Assembly: GCF_000964545.1 (NCBI RefSeq)
Contig: NZ_BBVD01000002.1
Location: 248,001-312,000 of the forward strand
DNA: 64,000 bases
Reading direction: 5' to 3'
DNA from: Comamonas thiooxydans
GTDB taxonomy: Bacteria > Pseudomonadota > Gammaproteobacteria > Burkholderiales > Burkholderiaceae_C
Both the position numbers and the translations under genes were made by a program. The notes under the pieces are model-generated. The model had not been told where the DNA came from. It saw nothing but the letters and a program-made list of their open reading frames with translations, and made no database searches. Every line of letters begins with the position of its first letter. Position 1 is the stretch's first letter. Shown in pieces: positions 1 to 10,500 of this stretch.

Positions 1-295
1 GGCTAACTGGAGCACCGGCGAGCCCGGCGCCATCCCCGCCGTGGGCGGAGCCATGGACCTGGCGATTGGCGCCAAGCAGACCTGGGTGATGATGGATCTG
101 CTCACCAAAAAAGGCGAGAGCAAGGTCGTGGCCCAGTGCAGCTACCCGCTGACCGGCCTGGGCTGCGTCAAGCGCATCTACACCGATCTGTGCACCCTGG
201 CATGCACACCCGAGGGGCTGCGCCTGATCGACAAGGTCGAAGGCCTGGAGCACGCCGAACTCGAACGCATCGTGGGCCTGCCCATCGCGGCCTGA
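1..295 (+). CDS. pcaJ: 3-oxoadipate CoA-transferase subunit B, C-terminal part (partial)
   Basis: Only the last 97 codons are present; the frame is open from base 2 and the start lies before the window. The protein moves CoA from succinyl-CoA to 3-oxoadipate in the beta-ketoadipate pathway for protocatechuate/catechol, together with subunit A (pcaI). The visible part has the PAVGGAMDLAIGAK region, the KKGESKVV stretch and the CYPLTG-like core (CSYPLTG) typical of the beta subunit of family I CoA-transferases. The thiolase pcaF starts 60 bases downstream on the same strand, the usual pcaIJF order. A generic acetoacetate CoA-transferase (scoB) is the alternative, but the pcaF neighbour favours pcaJ. 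Confidence 0.85.
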   Translation, partial: ANWSTGEPGAIPAVGGAMDLAIGAKQTWVMMDLLTKKGESKVVAQCSYPLTGLGCVKRIYTDLCTLACTPEGLRLIDKVEGLEHAELERIVGLPIAA

Positions 296-355
296 ACGGC
301 CCTCAGGCCAATCCGGCCTAGACCCCAAGCTCGATTTTTATAACGGAGACATGTC

Positions 356-1567
<1,212 letters not shown>

Positions 1568-1732
1568 TCCCGACTGCGGCAGCGACCGGCCAAGTCCGGC
1601 CTGCTGCCGCCCCCTGCCTCTTACACCAAAACAACGACCGCTGGAGTGCAGCTCTTTTCGGAGCTACGCCACCGCGGCAGCCCGCGCCCCGGCCACTGGC
1701 CGGCGGTGTCTTGCCTTTTTCCGGAGACCTAG

Positions 1733-2728
1733 ATGTCCAATTCCCTTTCCCTGTCTCGCCGCCGCAGCCTGCAAACCCTGGCAGCAAGCGCCCTGTTTGC
1801 TCTGGGCGCTGCTCCCTCCATGGCCCAGACGCCCTATCCCAGCAAGCCCATCACCATGATCGTGCCCTTCTCGGCCGGCGGCACGACCGACATCCTGGCG
1901 CGCGTGGTGGGCCAGGCCCTGAGCACCGAACTGGGCCAGAGCATCATCATTGACAACCGCCCCGGCGCGGGCGGCAATATCGGCGGCCAGGCCGCAGCCC
2001 GTGCAGCTGGCGACGGCTACACCCTGTTCATGGGGACGGTGGGCACGCACGCCATCAACGAAGCCCTGTACAAGAAGATGCCCTTCGACCCGGTCAAGGA
2101 CTTTGCTCCGCTGACCCGCGTCGCCAATGTGCCCAATCTGCTGGTGGCCCACCCCAGCCAGCCCTTCAAGACGGTCAAGGAAATGATGGCCTACGCCAAG
2201 GCCAATCCCGGCAAGCTGAATTTCGGCTCCTCGGGCTCGGGCAGCTCCATCCATCTGTCGGGCGAGCTGTTCAAGTCCATGACCCACCTGGACATGGTGC
2301 ATGTGCCCTACAAGGGCAGCGCGCCGGCCATCACCGATCTGCTGGGCAACCAGATCGCCATCATGTTCGACAACATGCCCTCGGCCATCCAGCATGTGCG
2401 CTCGGGCAAGCTGCGCCCCATCGCCGTGACCACGGCCAAGCGCTCGCCCGAGCTGCCCGATGTGCCCACGGTCGCCGAAGCCGGCGTGCCCGGCTATGAA
2501 GCCACCTCCTGGTTCGGCCTCTTCGCGCCTGTCAAGACACCTGCCGACATCCAGCAAAAGCTGCATGCCGCCATTGCCAAGGTGCTCAAGGATCCCGCCG
2601 TGATCAAGAAGATCAACGACCAGGGCGGCGAAGTCGTGATCGACACCCAGGAAGGCTTTGCCAAGTTCATCGACGCCGAAGCCAAGAAGTGGGGCAAGGT
2701 CGTCAAGGACTCCGGCGCCAGCGTCTGA
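1733..2728 (+). CDS. Bug-family (TctC-like) periplasmic substrate-binding protein
   Basis: 331 residues. The N-terminus is a signal peptide with an arginine-rich SRRRSLQTLA segment, a hydrophobic core and a likely cleavage after SMA (about residue 31); the SRRRSLQ stretch resembles a Tat motif. The mature protein starts with the family pattern YPSKPITMIVPFSAGGTTD and contains NRPGAGG and the VPYKGSAPA segment, all typical of tripartite tricarboxylate transporter receptors (Bug proteins). These bind organic acids in the periplasm, and many work without a linked membrane pair; no TctA/TctB gene is seen here. Its place after pcaF suggests uptake or sensing of an aromatic-derived acid, but the ligand is unknown. 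Confidence 0.88.
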   Translation: MSNSLSLSRRRSLQTLAASALFALGAAPSMAQTPYPSKPITMIVPFSAGGTTDILARVVGQALSTELGQSIIIDNRPGAGGNIGGQAAARAAGDGYTLFMGTVGTHAINEALYKKMPFDPVKDFAPLTRVANVPNLLVAHPSQPFKTVKEMMAYAKANPGKLNFGSSGSGSSIHLSGELFKSMTHLDMVHVPYKGSAPAITDLLGNQIAIMFDNMPSAIQHVRSGKLRPIAVTTAKRSPELPDVPTVAEAGVPGYEATSWFGLFAPVKTPADIQQKLHAAIAKVLKDPAVIKKINDQGGEVVIDTQEGFAKFIDAEAKKWGKVVKDSGASV

Positions 2729-2848
2729 TCCCCCCAGGCGCCGGCCTGTCCCGGCCCCAGCACTGCCGGCGCATGCCGGCGGTTGCTGTTGCCCTCCCGG
2801 GCCCGCGCCTGTCGCAACCGCCCCGTTTTCCGTCTGAAAGTTATTGCC

Positions 2849-3586
2849 ATGTCTTCCCAGAGCGCCTCCCTTACTGACCGCCCTCGCGTGTTGATCACCG
2901 GTGGCGGAGCCGGCATCGGCGCCGCCGCTGCCGAGCGCTGCCGCGCCGACGGCTACGAGCCCATCATCATCGACCGCGTGGTCGATCACGTTCCCGGCGG
3001 CATACAGGCCGACCTCAGCAACGCCGAGGACACGGCCCGCGCCCTGCGCCAGGCTCTGGAAACCGGCCCCATCACGCGCCTGATCAACAACGTGGGCGTG
3101 GTCGTACCCAACGACGCCGCCTCGCAGACCCTGGCCGAGTTCGACCTGGCCGTCTCGCTGAACTTGCGCTGCGCCTTCCAGTGCATGCAGGCCCTGCTGC
3201 CCGGCATGAAGCAAGCGGGATTCGGGCGCATCGTCAACATGTCCTCGCGCGCCGCGCTGGGCAAGGACTTGCGCACAGCCTACGCGGCCACCAAGGCCGG
3301 TCTGATCGGCATGACCCGCGTCTGGGCGCTGGAGCTGGGCCAATGGGGCATCACGGCCAACGCCATAGGCCCCGGCCCGATACGCACCGAGCTGTTCGAC
3401 AAGGCCAATCCGCCCGACGCCCCGCGCACGCAGAAGATCATTGCTTCCGTACCCGTCAAGCGGGTGGGCACTCCCGAGGATGTGGCCCATGCCGTGTCTT
3501 ACATGCTCGACGAGCGCAGCGGCTTTGTGACCGGACAGGTGCTCTATGTCTGCGGCGGCATGACCGTGGGCGTCGCCTCCGTGTAA
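2849..3586 (+). CDS. short-chain dehydrogenase/reductase (SDR)
   Basis: 245 residues from the ATG at 2849; the frame is open upstream to 2783, but the domain begins right after this ATG. Classical SDR features are visible: the cofactor glycine motif TGGGAGIG (residues 17-24), the NNVG motif (80-83), the catalytic serine in NMSSR (132/133) and the YAATK pair (Tyr145, Lys149). The GPGPIRTELF segment after the active site matches FabG-like enzymes. The acidic/basic preference for NAD or NADP cannot be settled. It follows the Bug gene on the same strand after 120 bases, so it may belong to the same catabolic transcript. Substrate unknown. Confidence 0.85.
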   Translation: MSSQSASLTDRPRVLITGGGAGIGAAAAERCRADGYEPIIIDRVVDHVPGGIQADLSNAEDTARALRQALETGPITRLINNVGVVVPNDAASQTLAEFDLAVSLNLRCAFQCMQALLPGMKQAGFGRIVNMSSRAALGKDLRTAYAATKAGLIGMTRVWALELGQWGITANAIGPGPIRTELFDKANPPDAPRTQKIIASVPVKRVGTPEDVAHAVSYMLDERSGFVTGQVLYVCGGMTVGVASV

Positions 3587-3691
3587 GCGGCTCTATACGA
3601 GCTGCTGCCCGGGCAAGCCAAGTCCCCAAGCCGCAGATGCATCGCCCTCGTCCGGCGCGCACCCTGCAAGCTTGCGGGATCTGGATGCTTT

Positions 3692-3790
3692 CTTAATTTT
3701 GATAGCTTAAAGCGCCTTCCCCAGAATGATTTCAATGTGTTTCATGCTTGAAACCATTTATGGAAAGGCGACAGAAGCTCTCAATAAGAG
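3692..3790. repeat. long intergenic palindromic repeat, copy L1
   Basis: Outer arms GATAGCTT..CGCCTTCC (from about 3700) and GGAAAGGCG..AGAAGCT (to about 3779) are inverted complements with a few mismatches. An inner hairpin is made of TTTCAA (about 3730-3735) and TTGAAA (about 3748-3753). The same architecture recurs at 23257 and 51031. It fills most of the 255-base gap between the SDR gene and the convergent RpiR gene. Confidence 0.6.
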
Positions 3791-3841
3791 AGCACTCTTG
3801 CTTGCTATCTCGACGCGCACAGGCCGCGCCTTTGCTGGCCC

Positions 3842-4687
3842 TCAGGTATAGCGCTTGGCGCGCAGATTGTTCTTCATCTGCTCCAGCGCCGGCTGCAGTG
3901 CCGGCCCGATGCGCAAAGCCACACAGGTCGCCAGCACGTCGATGATGAGCAGGTGCAGCAGCCGCGAGACCATGGGACTGTAGCGGTCGTAGCCTTCGGG
4001 ATGATCGGCAGCCAGATGCACCTGGCAAGCGGAGGCAAGAGGCGAGCCGCTGGCCGTGATGGCGATGGTGGTGGCTCCGTTCTTGCGGGCGATATCTGCG
4101 GCATCCATCAGATCTCGCGTGCGGCCGGAGTTCGAGATGATGACCACGCAGTCCCCCGGCCCCAGCAAGGTGGCGCTCATGACCTGCATATGGCCATCGC
4201 TGGTGGCCAGACTGGTCACACCGAGGCGGAAAAACTTGTGCTGGGCATCCAGCGCCACGATGCCCGAGTTCCCGGCGCCGTAAAACTCGATGCGCTTGCC
4301 GGTCTGCCAGGTCGCTGCAATCGCCTGCGCAGCCTGCTCTATGGCCGCCGTGCTGGCCGCATTGCGGTACTGCAGAAAAGCGGCAACCGCGTTGTCCACC
4401 ACCTTGACCATGACATCGCTGGTCTTGTCATCGCTGTCCACACTGCGATGGATGAAGGGCACGCCTTCGCTGACGCTGCCCGCGAGCTTGAGCTTGAAGT
4501 CCGCCAGGCCGTCATAACCCATGCTGCGGCAAAAGCGCACCACCGTGGGTTTGCTGACATGTGCCCGCACTGCCAGCTCTCGCACCGGCAGATGCGCGAA
4601 GGCCCGCGGATCGGCCAGTACCAAGCGTGCAACACGCTGCTCTGCAGGCGCCAGGGACGGAAGGGAGGCAGTAATCCGATCAAGCAT
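3842..4687 (-). CDS. RpiR/HexR-type transcriptional regulator with SIS domain
   Basis: 281 residues. The N-terminal 75 residues are an RpiR helix-turn-helix (KPTVVRFCRSMGYDGLADFK). The C-terminal half is a sugar-isomerase (SIS) domain with GAGNSG and SNSGRTRDL, which normally binds phosphosugars. It reads away from tal and pgi, sharing a 238-base intergenic region with them, so it is the likely local regulator of these sugar-phosphate genes. In other proteobacteria HexR responds to 2-keto-3-deoxy-6-phosphogluconate; whether that is the ligand here is inference. A perfect inverted repeat at 4834-4848 is a candidate binding site. Confidence 0.88.
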   Translation of the reverse strand: MLDRITASLPSLAPAEQRVARLVLADPRAFAHLPVRELAVRAHVSKPTVVRFCRSMGYDGLADFKLKLAGSVSEGVPFIHRSVDSDDKTSDVMVKVVDNAVAAFLQYRNAASTAAIEQAAQAIAATWQTGKRIEFYGAGNSGIVALDAQHKFFRLGVTSLATSDGHMQVMSATLLGPGDCVVIISNSGRTRDLMDAADIARKNGATTIAITASGSPLASACQVHLAADHPEGYDRYSPMVSRLLHLLIIDVLATCVALRIGPALQPALEQMKNNLRAKRYT

Positions 4688-4833
4688 ATTGGCGCAAATG
4701 AGGTGGAGGCAATGAATGAGTGCAGCAAAAGGCGAGCATAAGACCGAAGCGCCTCACGCCTCGCAAAATGGCAGCAAAACTTGAATATTTCCGCAAATAA
4801 ATAGGCGAGCGCGCATATTCAGCAGGGTTTGCC

Positions 4834-4848
4834 TTGATGCATCATCAA
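4834..4848. promoter_or_regulatory. perfect inverted repeat upstream of tal, candidate operator
   Basis: TTGATG-CAT-CATCAA is a perfect 6-3-6 palindrome in the shared tal/RpiR-regulator intergenic region, about 85-98 bases before the tal start. Its position fits an operator for the divergent regulator. The binding protein is inferred; a chance palindrome of this size is possible. Confidence 0.35.
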
Positions 4849-4931
4849 ACGGAGTATCTGCAAGCTCATTCTCAATCAGGGATTCACGCTCTACACTTGC
4901 TGGTTAGTTTGAAACACAGCAAAGGATGGAC

Positions 4932-5897
4932 ATGAATCAGTTGGAGGCGCTCAAGCAATTCACGACCGTGGTCGCGGACACCGGTGATTTTCATCAATTG
5001 GCGCAGTTTCAACCGCAAGATGCCACCACCAATCCATCCCTGATTCTCAAAGCGGTTCAAAAGACCGAATATGCGCCGCTGATGCGCGCCACCGTGGCGC
5101 AATTCAAAGACCGGGAGCTGGACGAAATCATGGACCGAACGCTGGTGCGCTTCGGCTGCGAGATTCTGAACACCATACCCGGTCGTGTCTCTACCGAGGT
5201 CGATGCCCGCCTGTCTTTCGACACCGTGGCCACGGTCACGCGCGCCGAGCGACTGATCGAGCTGTATCAGGCCGCAGGCATCCACACCGAGCGCGTGCTC
5301 ATCAAGATCGCCGCCACCTGGGAAGGGATTGAAGCGGCCCGCATTCTCGAGCAGCGCGGCATTCACACCAATCTGACGCTGCTGTTCTCCTTCTGCCAGG
5401 CCGTTGCCTGCGGCCAGGCCAAGGTCCAACTGATCTCGCCCTTTGTGGGCCGCATCTACGACTGGTACAAAAAGCAGGCCGGCGCGCAATGGGATGAAGC
5501 CGCCATGGCCGGCGCCAATGATCCGGGCGTGCGCTCCGTACAGAAAATCTACGACTATTACAAGCACTTCGATGTTTCCACCGAGGTCATGGGTGCAAGC
5601 TTTCGTAATACCGGCCAGATTCTGGCTCTGGCGGGCTGCGATCTGCTTACCATTGCACCTGAGCTGCTGGCCCAGCTCCGCGCACAGCAGGACGACGCCA
5701 TGCCTTTGACCCGCGCCCTGGACCCGGACAAGGCCAGAGCCCAGCCGCAGGAACGCGTTCTGTATGACCAGGCCTCGTTTCGCTTTGCGCTGAACGAAGA
5801 TGCCATGGCCACCGAAAAGCTGGCCGAAGGCATTCGCGCCTTTACCGCGGACACCCTGAAGCTGGAAGCATTGATGCAGCAAGCGGCTGCAGATTGA
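4932..5897 (+). CDS. tal: transaldolase
   Basis: 321 residues if started at the ATG at 4932, which has AAAGGA five bases upstream; an in-frame ATG at 4926 would lie inside that ribosome-binding site. The enzyme transfers a dihydroxyacetone unit between sugar phosphates in the non-oxidative pentose phosphate pathway. The Schiff-base lysine is in VLIKIAATWEG (Lys125), preceded by the family segment DATTNPSL and followed by the LISPFVGRIYDWYKK motif. Length matches TalA/TalB. pgi starts 12 bases after the stop, so the two are an operon. Confidence 0.95.
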   Translation: MNQLEALKQFTTVVADTGDFHQLAQFQPQDATTNPSLILKAVQKTEYAPLMRATVAQFKDRELDEIMDRTLVRFGCEILNTIPGRVSTEVDARLSFDTVATVTRAERLIELYQAAGIHTERVLIKIAATWEGIEAARILEQRGIHTNLTLLFSFCQAVACGQAKVQLISPFVGRIYDWYKKQAGAQWDEAAMAGANDPGVRSVQKIYDYYKHFDVSTEVMGASFRNTGQILALAGCDLLTIAPELLAQLRAQQDDAMPLTRALDPDKARAQPQERVLYDQASFRFALNEDAMATEKLAEGIRAFTADTLKLEALMQQAAAD

Positions 5898-5909
5898 CGG
5901 AAATTTCCT

Positions 5910-7514
5910 TTGACGACTCTTTGTCACGAGCTGCCTGCCTGGCAGGCTTTGCAAACCCATTACCGGGCGCAGATCCAGCATCTGGATTTGCGCCAGGCTT
6001 TTGCACAAGACCCGCAACGTCTTGACGCCCTGAGCATGCAGGCGCCACATGTCTTCGCTGATCTGTCGAAGAACCTATGGACTGGCGAGACCGAGGCCTT
6101 GCTGAGGCAGCTTGCCGTCGAGAGCCAGCTCTCGAGCAAGCGCGACGCCATGCTGGCCGGCGCAGCCATCAATACCAGCGAGCAACGCAGCGCGATGCAC
6201 TGGCTGCTGCGCACTCCTGCAAACGGCGGGCAGCTCGCCCAGTCCCCCGTGCTTCGGTCCTGGCCCCAGGAGATGCATTCGGCGCTGCGTGAAGTTCACG
6301 ATACGCTGGATAACATGCTCGCCCTGGCCGATCAGATCAGGGGCAGCCAGCAGATCACCGATATCGTCAATATCGGCATCGGCGGCTCCCACCTTGGTCC
6401 GGAAGTCGTGGTCAATGCCCTTGAGGACTGGATAGACCAGGACAAGAACTTTCACTTTGTATCCAACGTGGACGGCCATGAACTGGGACATGTGCTGCGC
6501 CGGGTCAAACCGGAAAGCACGCTGTTTCTGATTGCCTCGAAATCCTTCACCACGGCCGAGACCATGCTGAATGCTCGCTCGGCTAGGCAGTGGTTTCTCG
6601 ATCATGGCGGCAGCGAAGATCCGCAGGCCCCATGCTCGATCGACCGACACTTCGTGGCCCTCACCACCAATACACAGGCGGCTGCAGAGTTCGGCATACA
6701 GCGCACGCTGGGTTTCTGGGATTGGGTAGGCGGACGCTTTTCGCTGTGGTCCGCCATCGGCTTGCCTATCGCCATCGCCATAGGCTCGGCGCAATTCAGG
6801 GCGCTACTGGGCGGCGCGCACGCGATGGACGCCCACTTTTTCACGGCTCCCATGGAGAGCAATCTCCCGGTGCGCCTGGGACTGCTGGACATCTGGTATC
6901 GCAATTTCTGCCAGTTTTCCAGCCGCTGCATCGCGCCATACAGCCATGGACTGCGCCGCCTGACGGCCTATCTGCAGCAACTGGAGATGGAGAGCAATGG
7001 CAAAAGCATCAACAAGAATGGCGTTCGGCTCACAGCTCCCACGGCACCGGTGATCTGGGGCGAGCCCGGCACCAATGGGCAGCATGCTTTTTTCCAGATG
7101 CTGCATCAGGGGCCGGATGTCATACCAGTCGAATTCATTGCCCTGCGCGACGGGGGCAAATATCTGGGCGAGCACCATCAAAGCCTGGTGGTCAACGCGA
7201 TTGCCCAGGCCCAGGCGCTGATGGTGGGGCGCTGCGGAGAGGGTCTGGAAAAAGACTGCCCCGGCAATCGCCCCAGCAGTTTCCTGATGCTTGAAAGCCT
7301 GGACCCCGCCTCTCTGGGCGCCTTGATTGCGCTGTATGAACATCGCATTTTTGTCTCTGGCGCCATCTGGGACATCAACAGCTTCGACCAGTGGGGTGTG
7401 GAACTGGGCAAGAAGCTGGCAAAGCAGCTGCATGCCCGCCAGAACCACAATGACTGGGAAGGAGTGGACGCGTCAACGCAGGAGCTGATGAAACGCCTGA
7501 TGGAAAGTCACTGA
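5910..7514 (+). CDS. pgi: glucose-6-phosphate isomerase
   Basis: 534 residues, with a TTG start (GGAAA six bases upstream), 12 bases after tal. It interconverts glucose-6-phosphate and fructose-6-phosphate. Family signatures are clear: NIGIGGSHLGPEVV in the sugar-phosphate site, the DWVGGRFSLWSAIG signature, LEMESNGK with the catalytic glutamate, and DQWGVELGKKLA with the C-terminal catalytic lysine. In comamonads that lack a complete upper glycolysis this enzyme mainly serves gluconeogenesis and polysaccharide precursors; that role is inference. Confidence 0.95.
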   Translation: MTTLCHELPAWQALQTHYRAQIQHLDLRQAFAQDPQRLDALSMQAPHVFADLSKNLWTGETEALLRQLAVESQLSSKRDAMLAGAAINTSEQRSAMHWLLRTPANGGQLAQSPVLRSWPQEMHSALREVHDTLDNMLALADQIRGSQQITDIVNIGIGGSHLGPEVVVNALEDWIDQDKNFHFVSNVDGHELGHVLRRVKPESTLFLIASKSFTTAETMLNARSARQWFLDHGGSEDPQAPCSIDRHFVALTTNTQAAAEFGIQRTLGFWDWVGGRFSLWSAIGLPIAIAIGSAQFRALLGGAHAMDAHFFTAPMESNLPVRLGLLDIWYRNFCQFSSRCIAPYSHGLRRLTAYLQQLEMESNGKSINKNGVRLTAPTAPVIWGEPGTNGQHAFFQMLHQGPDVIPVEFIALRDGGKYLGEHHQSLVVNAIAQAQALMVGRCGEGLEKDCPGNRPSSFLMLESLDPASLGALIALYEHRIFVSGAIWDINSFDQWGVELGKKLAKQLHARQNHNDWEGVDASTQELMKRLMESH

Positions 7515-7559
7515 GCATCACAAGCAGCGGGCCCGACAGAGCTCATGCTTCAAGCCTGC

Positions 7560-8468
7560 TCAGACCGTGCTGGTTTGCTGCAAATGGGGATAGCGCACGC
7601 CAGCCAGACCTTCCAGTCCAAACTCGGCGAGGAGCTGACGCAAGCGTTGCGCCGCACTGCGCTTTTTCTGTCCCGTATAACGGGCCACAATCAATTCGTT
7701 TTTCATGCTGTGCTCCCAGCCCACCAGCTCGGTGACCGTGACCTGGTAGCCGCAAGCCTCCAGATACAGACAGCGCAGCACATTGGTAATCTGACTGCCC
7801 ATCTCGCGAGTGTGGATCGGGTGACGCCACAACTCGGCCAGCGGAGTGCGCGCCAGGCTCATAGCCTTGGTCTGGCGCAGGCATGCAGCCACTTCGGCCT
7901 GGCAGCAAGGCACCAGCACCATGGCCTTGGCCTGCTTTTCCAGCCCGAAGGCTATCGCATCATCGGTCGCCGTATCGCAGGCGTGCAAGGCCGTGACCAC
8001 GTCAAACTGCGAAGGCATGAAGTCTGCTCGCGTGGACTCGGCCACCGACATATTGAGAAACTCCATGCGCTCGAAGCCAAGTTCAGCCGCAAGCTTCTGA
8101 GATGCCTCGACCAGCGGCGCCCGCGTCTCGATACCGAAAATCCGGCCCTGAGCCAAGGCCTTGAAATACAGGTCGTAAAGAATGAACCCCAGATAGGACT
8201 TGCCCGCACCATGATCAGCCAATGTCACGGCATGCCCATCCTTGGACAGCTCGGCAAGCAAAGGCTCGATGAACTGATAGAGGTGATAGACCTGCTTGAG
8301 CTTGCGGCGCGAATCCTGATTGAGCTTTCCCTCGCGCGTCAGAATATGCAGAGCCTTAAGCAGCTCAAGGCTCTGGCCGGGCTTGAGCCCCAGTTGCTCG
8401 GCGATATCAAGTGCCCCTGCTTTGGCGGGCTTTTGCAGGCTCTGCTTTTGATCGGTCTTGCCCATCAC
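7560..8468 (-). CDS. class I SAM-dependent methyltransferase (Methyltransf_32-like)
   Basis: 302 residues. A helical N-terminal part (about 1-85) precedes a Rossmann-type domain with the SAM-binding motif DHGAGKSYLG, the acidic end of strand 2 in GIETRAPL, and a PCCQAE motif resembling the PCC(H/Q) signature of the Methyltransf_32 group. The C-terminus is a short basic helical tail. Its start overlaps the stop of the DUF1415 gene by 4 bases, so the two are translationally coupled. The substrate is not known; the group includes RNA and protein methyltransferases. Confidence 0.7.
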   Translation of the reverse strand: MMGKTDQKQSLQKPAKAGALDIAEQLGLKPGQSLELLKALHILTREGKLNQDSRRKLKQVYHLYQFIEPLLAELSKDGHAVTLADHGAGKSYLGFILYDLYFKALAQGRIFGIETRAPLVEASQKLAAELGFERMEFLNMSVAESTRADFMPSQFDVVTALHACDTATDDAIAFGLEKQAKAMVLVPCCQAEVAACLRQTKAMSLARTPLAELWRHPIHTREMGSQITNVLRCLYLEACGYQVTVTELVGWEHSMKNELIVARYTGQKKRSAAQRLRQLLAEFGLEGLAGVRYPHLQQTSTV

Positions 8469-9082
8469 TTCTCTGCCTTCGTCTGACCATGGCCGGTCAC
8501 GGGGCAGCGGGCCCCGACATCCAGGTCCAGCCAGCCTTCGATGCCGATCTTTTCCAGCGTTTCCATATTGCGCTCGTATATCGTTTCGGCTTCCGGAAAC
8601 ACCTCCACAGCCTTGTCGATGCTGTCTTCGCGCAGCAAGTGCAATATGGGATAGGGAGCACGATTGGTGCAGTTGGTAACGTCGTCCACATCCGTGCCCT
8701 CAAACTGAAATTGAGGATGAAACGAGGCGACCTGCAAAATACCACCCAGATCCAGCTCCTCGATCATGGCATCCGCCACTTCAAGAAAGTCATTGAAGTC
8801 CAGAAAATCCTGCAGGGCATGGGGCAGTATCAGCAGTGTGGTGTCGCGTTTTTCTGCGTTGGCTTCGGCCAGGGCTTCAAGCTCGCGATGCAGGGCCTCG
8901 GCAACCGCCTCTGCATCGGTCGCATCGCTGACGGCATAGTGGATCTGAGCCTTGACATGCACGCCTTTGGCGAAAGGGCATAGGTTGAGACCTATCACGG
9001 CCTTTTCCAGCCAGCGCACGGTATCCGCAATCACAAGCTCCGGCGGGAAAGCCTGATCGGCGATGGTTGAAGTTTCGGTCAT
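8465..9082 (-). CDS. DUF1415 family protein
   Basis: 205 residues from the ATG at 9082, which has GGAGGG seven bases upstream; the frame is open to 9166 but that extension has no ribosome-binding site. The sequence has the family pattern VRWLEKAVIGLNLCPFAKG near the N-terminus, with a conserved cysteine and lysine, then an acidic region and SFHPQFQFEGT followed by a NRAPYPILHLLRE segment. Function is unknown. It is cytoplasmic by appearance (no signal, no membrane segment). It lies between dgt and the methyltransferase on the same strand and overlaps the latter by 4 bases. Confidence 0.8.
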   Translation of the reverse strand: MTETSTIADQAFPPELVIADTVRWLEKAVIGLNLCPFAKGVHVKAQIHYAVSDATDAEAVAEALHRELEALAEANAEKRDTTLLILPHALQDFLDFNDFLEVADAMIEELDLGGILQVASFHPQFQFEGTDVDDVTNCTNRAPYPILHLLREDSIDKAVEVFPEAETIYERNMETLEKIGIEGWLDLDVGARCPVTGHGQTKAEK

Positions 9083-9237
9083 GACAGGGCCCTCCAAAAT
9101 GCAAACGGGGGCCATCGCCCCCAAAGAATGCGCACTGGGCGGGAAATATTCCGGCTCTAGATACACAGAACCGCTATTTTAGCGATCCGGCCTGTGCCAT
9201 GCTCGCCACTGGCAGCAAGACCGTTGGCGAGCTTCCT

Positions 9238-10416
9238 TCAGGCCTCGCCCAGCAGCCTAAGCCCGGTGATGCGCTCATGCTCGCGCGCCGCATAACGATC
9301 CGTCATACCCGCAATAAAGTCTGCCACCACTCGCGCACGTTCATGCAGGGTAGTGACGATATGGGCACGCTGAACAAAGCGCGGCTTCATGCGTTCAGGC
9401 TCCACCATATAAGCGGCAAACAGCTCTTTCACAACTTGCTGGGCACTGTTCATGGTCTGCATGACTTGAGGGTGCCGATAGAGCTGCCTGAACAAGAACT
9501 GCTTTAGCACCAGGGACTGCGCTTTCATCTCTTCGCTGAAACCGATCAGCGTCCGATCATGCTGACGAACCTCCTGCACCGAGCGCACAGCCGCCTGCTC
9601 AATACCGGCCTGTGAGTGATGGATGACGTCATAGACCTGGTCACTGAGCATGCGGCGAATGCTCTCATAGAGCAGCTTGCGCTGAGCATCCGGCAGAGCC
9701 AGATCGGGCCAATCCGCCAATGTCGAGGCGTAATAGCGGGCAAACAAAGGCACGGCTTCACGCAGCTGGGCCATGGTGATCAGACCCGATCGAACGCCGT
9801 CGTCCACATCGTGGGCGTTATAGGCAATCGCATCCGCCAGATTGCATAGCTGTGCCTCCAGAGAAGGCTGAGTGCCATCCAGAAAACGCTGAGCCACGCC
9901 GCCGGGCTCACGTGCATTCAGCAATTGCGCATTGCTGAGCGAGCAATGCTTGAGAATTCCCTCGCGCGTTTCAAAAGTCAGGTTCAGACCGTCAAAGGCA
10001 GGATAACGTTCCTCCAACCTGTCCACTACACGCAGACTTTGCAGATTGTGCTCAAAACCGCCATGAGGCTTCATGCACTCATTAAGCGCGTCTTGCCCCG
10101 CATGTCCAAAAGGTGTGTGCCCCAGATCATGCGCCAGACAGATGGCTTCAACCAGGTCTTCATCCAGCCGCAAAGAACGCGCGATGGAGCGCCCCAGCTG
10201 CGCCACTTCCAGAGAATGCGTGAGCCGGGTTCGGAACAGATCGCCCTCATGATTCACAAAGACCTGGGTCTTGTAAACCAGTCGCCTGAAGGCCGAGGAG
10301 TGAACAATGCGATCCCGATCGCGCTGAAAGTCGCTGCGCGTGGGAGCCGGGGGCTCAGCAAAGCGACGCCCGCGGCTTTGCTGGGGATGGCAGGCGTAGG
10401 AAGCCAGAGCGGTCAT
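9238..10416 (-). CDS. dgt: deoxyguanosinetriphosphate triphosphohydrolase-like protein
   Basis: 392 residues from the ATG at 10416 (MTALASYAC); an upstream in-frame start at 10443 is less likely. HD-domain enzyme of the dNTPase family that releases tripolyphosphate from dNTPs. The metal-binding residues are visible in RTRLTHSLEV and in the HD pair of CLAHDLGHTPFGHAG, with a further conserved NLQSLRVVDRLE segment. The length is that of type 2 Dgt-like proteins rather than the 505-residue E. coli Dgt, so substrate range may differ. It follows aroB with an 84-base gap and may be part of the aroK-aroB-dgt transcript, an order common in Burkholderiales. Confidence 0.88.
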   Translation of the reverse strand: MTALASYACHPQQSRGRRFAEPPAPTRSDFQRDRDRIVHSSAFRRLVYKTQVFVNHEGDLFRTRLTHSLEVAQLGRSIARSLRLDEDLVEAICLAHDLGHTPFGHAGQDALNECMKPHGGFEHNLQSLRVVDRLEERYPAFDGLNLTFETREGILKHCSLSNAQLLNAREPGGVAQRFLDGTQPSLEAQLCNLADAIAYNAHDVDDGVRSGLITMAQLREAVPLFARYYASTLADWPDLALPDAQRKLLYESIRRMLSDQVYDVIHHSQAGIEQAAVRSVQEVRQHDRTLIGFSEEMKAQSLVLKQFLFRQLYRHPQVMQTMNSAQQVVKELFAAYMVEPERMKPRFVQRAHIVTTLHERARVVADFIAGMTDRYAAREHERITGLRLLGEA

Positions 10417-10500
10417 GCAAATCGCCTCAACAACTCGATGCAATGACTCTAACAGCTATGGGCTCGCTTCCCCCAGGGTCTGCTCACATAGCGCCATCCA

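Noticed and set aside
1664..3490. 608-codon minus-strand frame across the Bug and SDR genes
   Set aside because: Glycine/histidine/alanine-rich shadow of two clear plus-strand genes.
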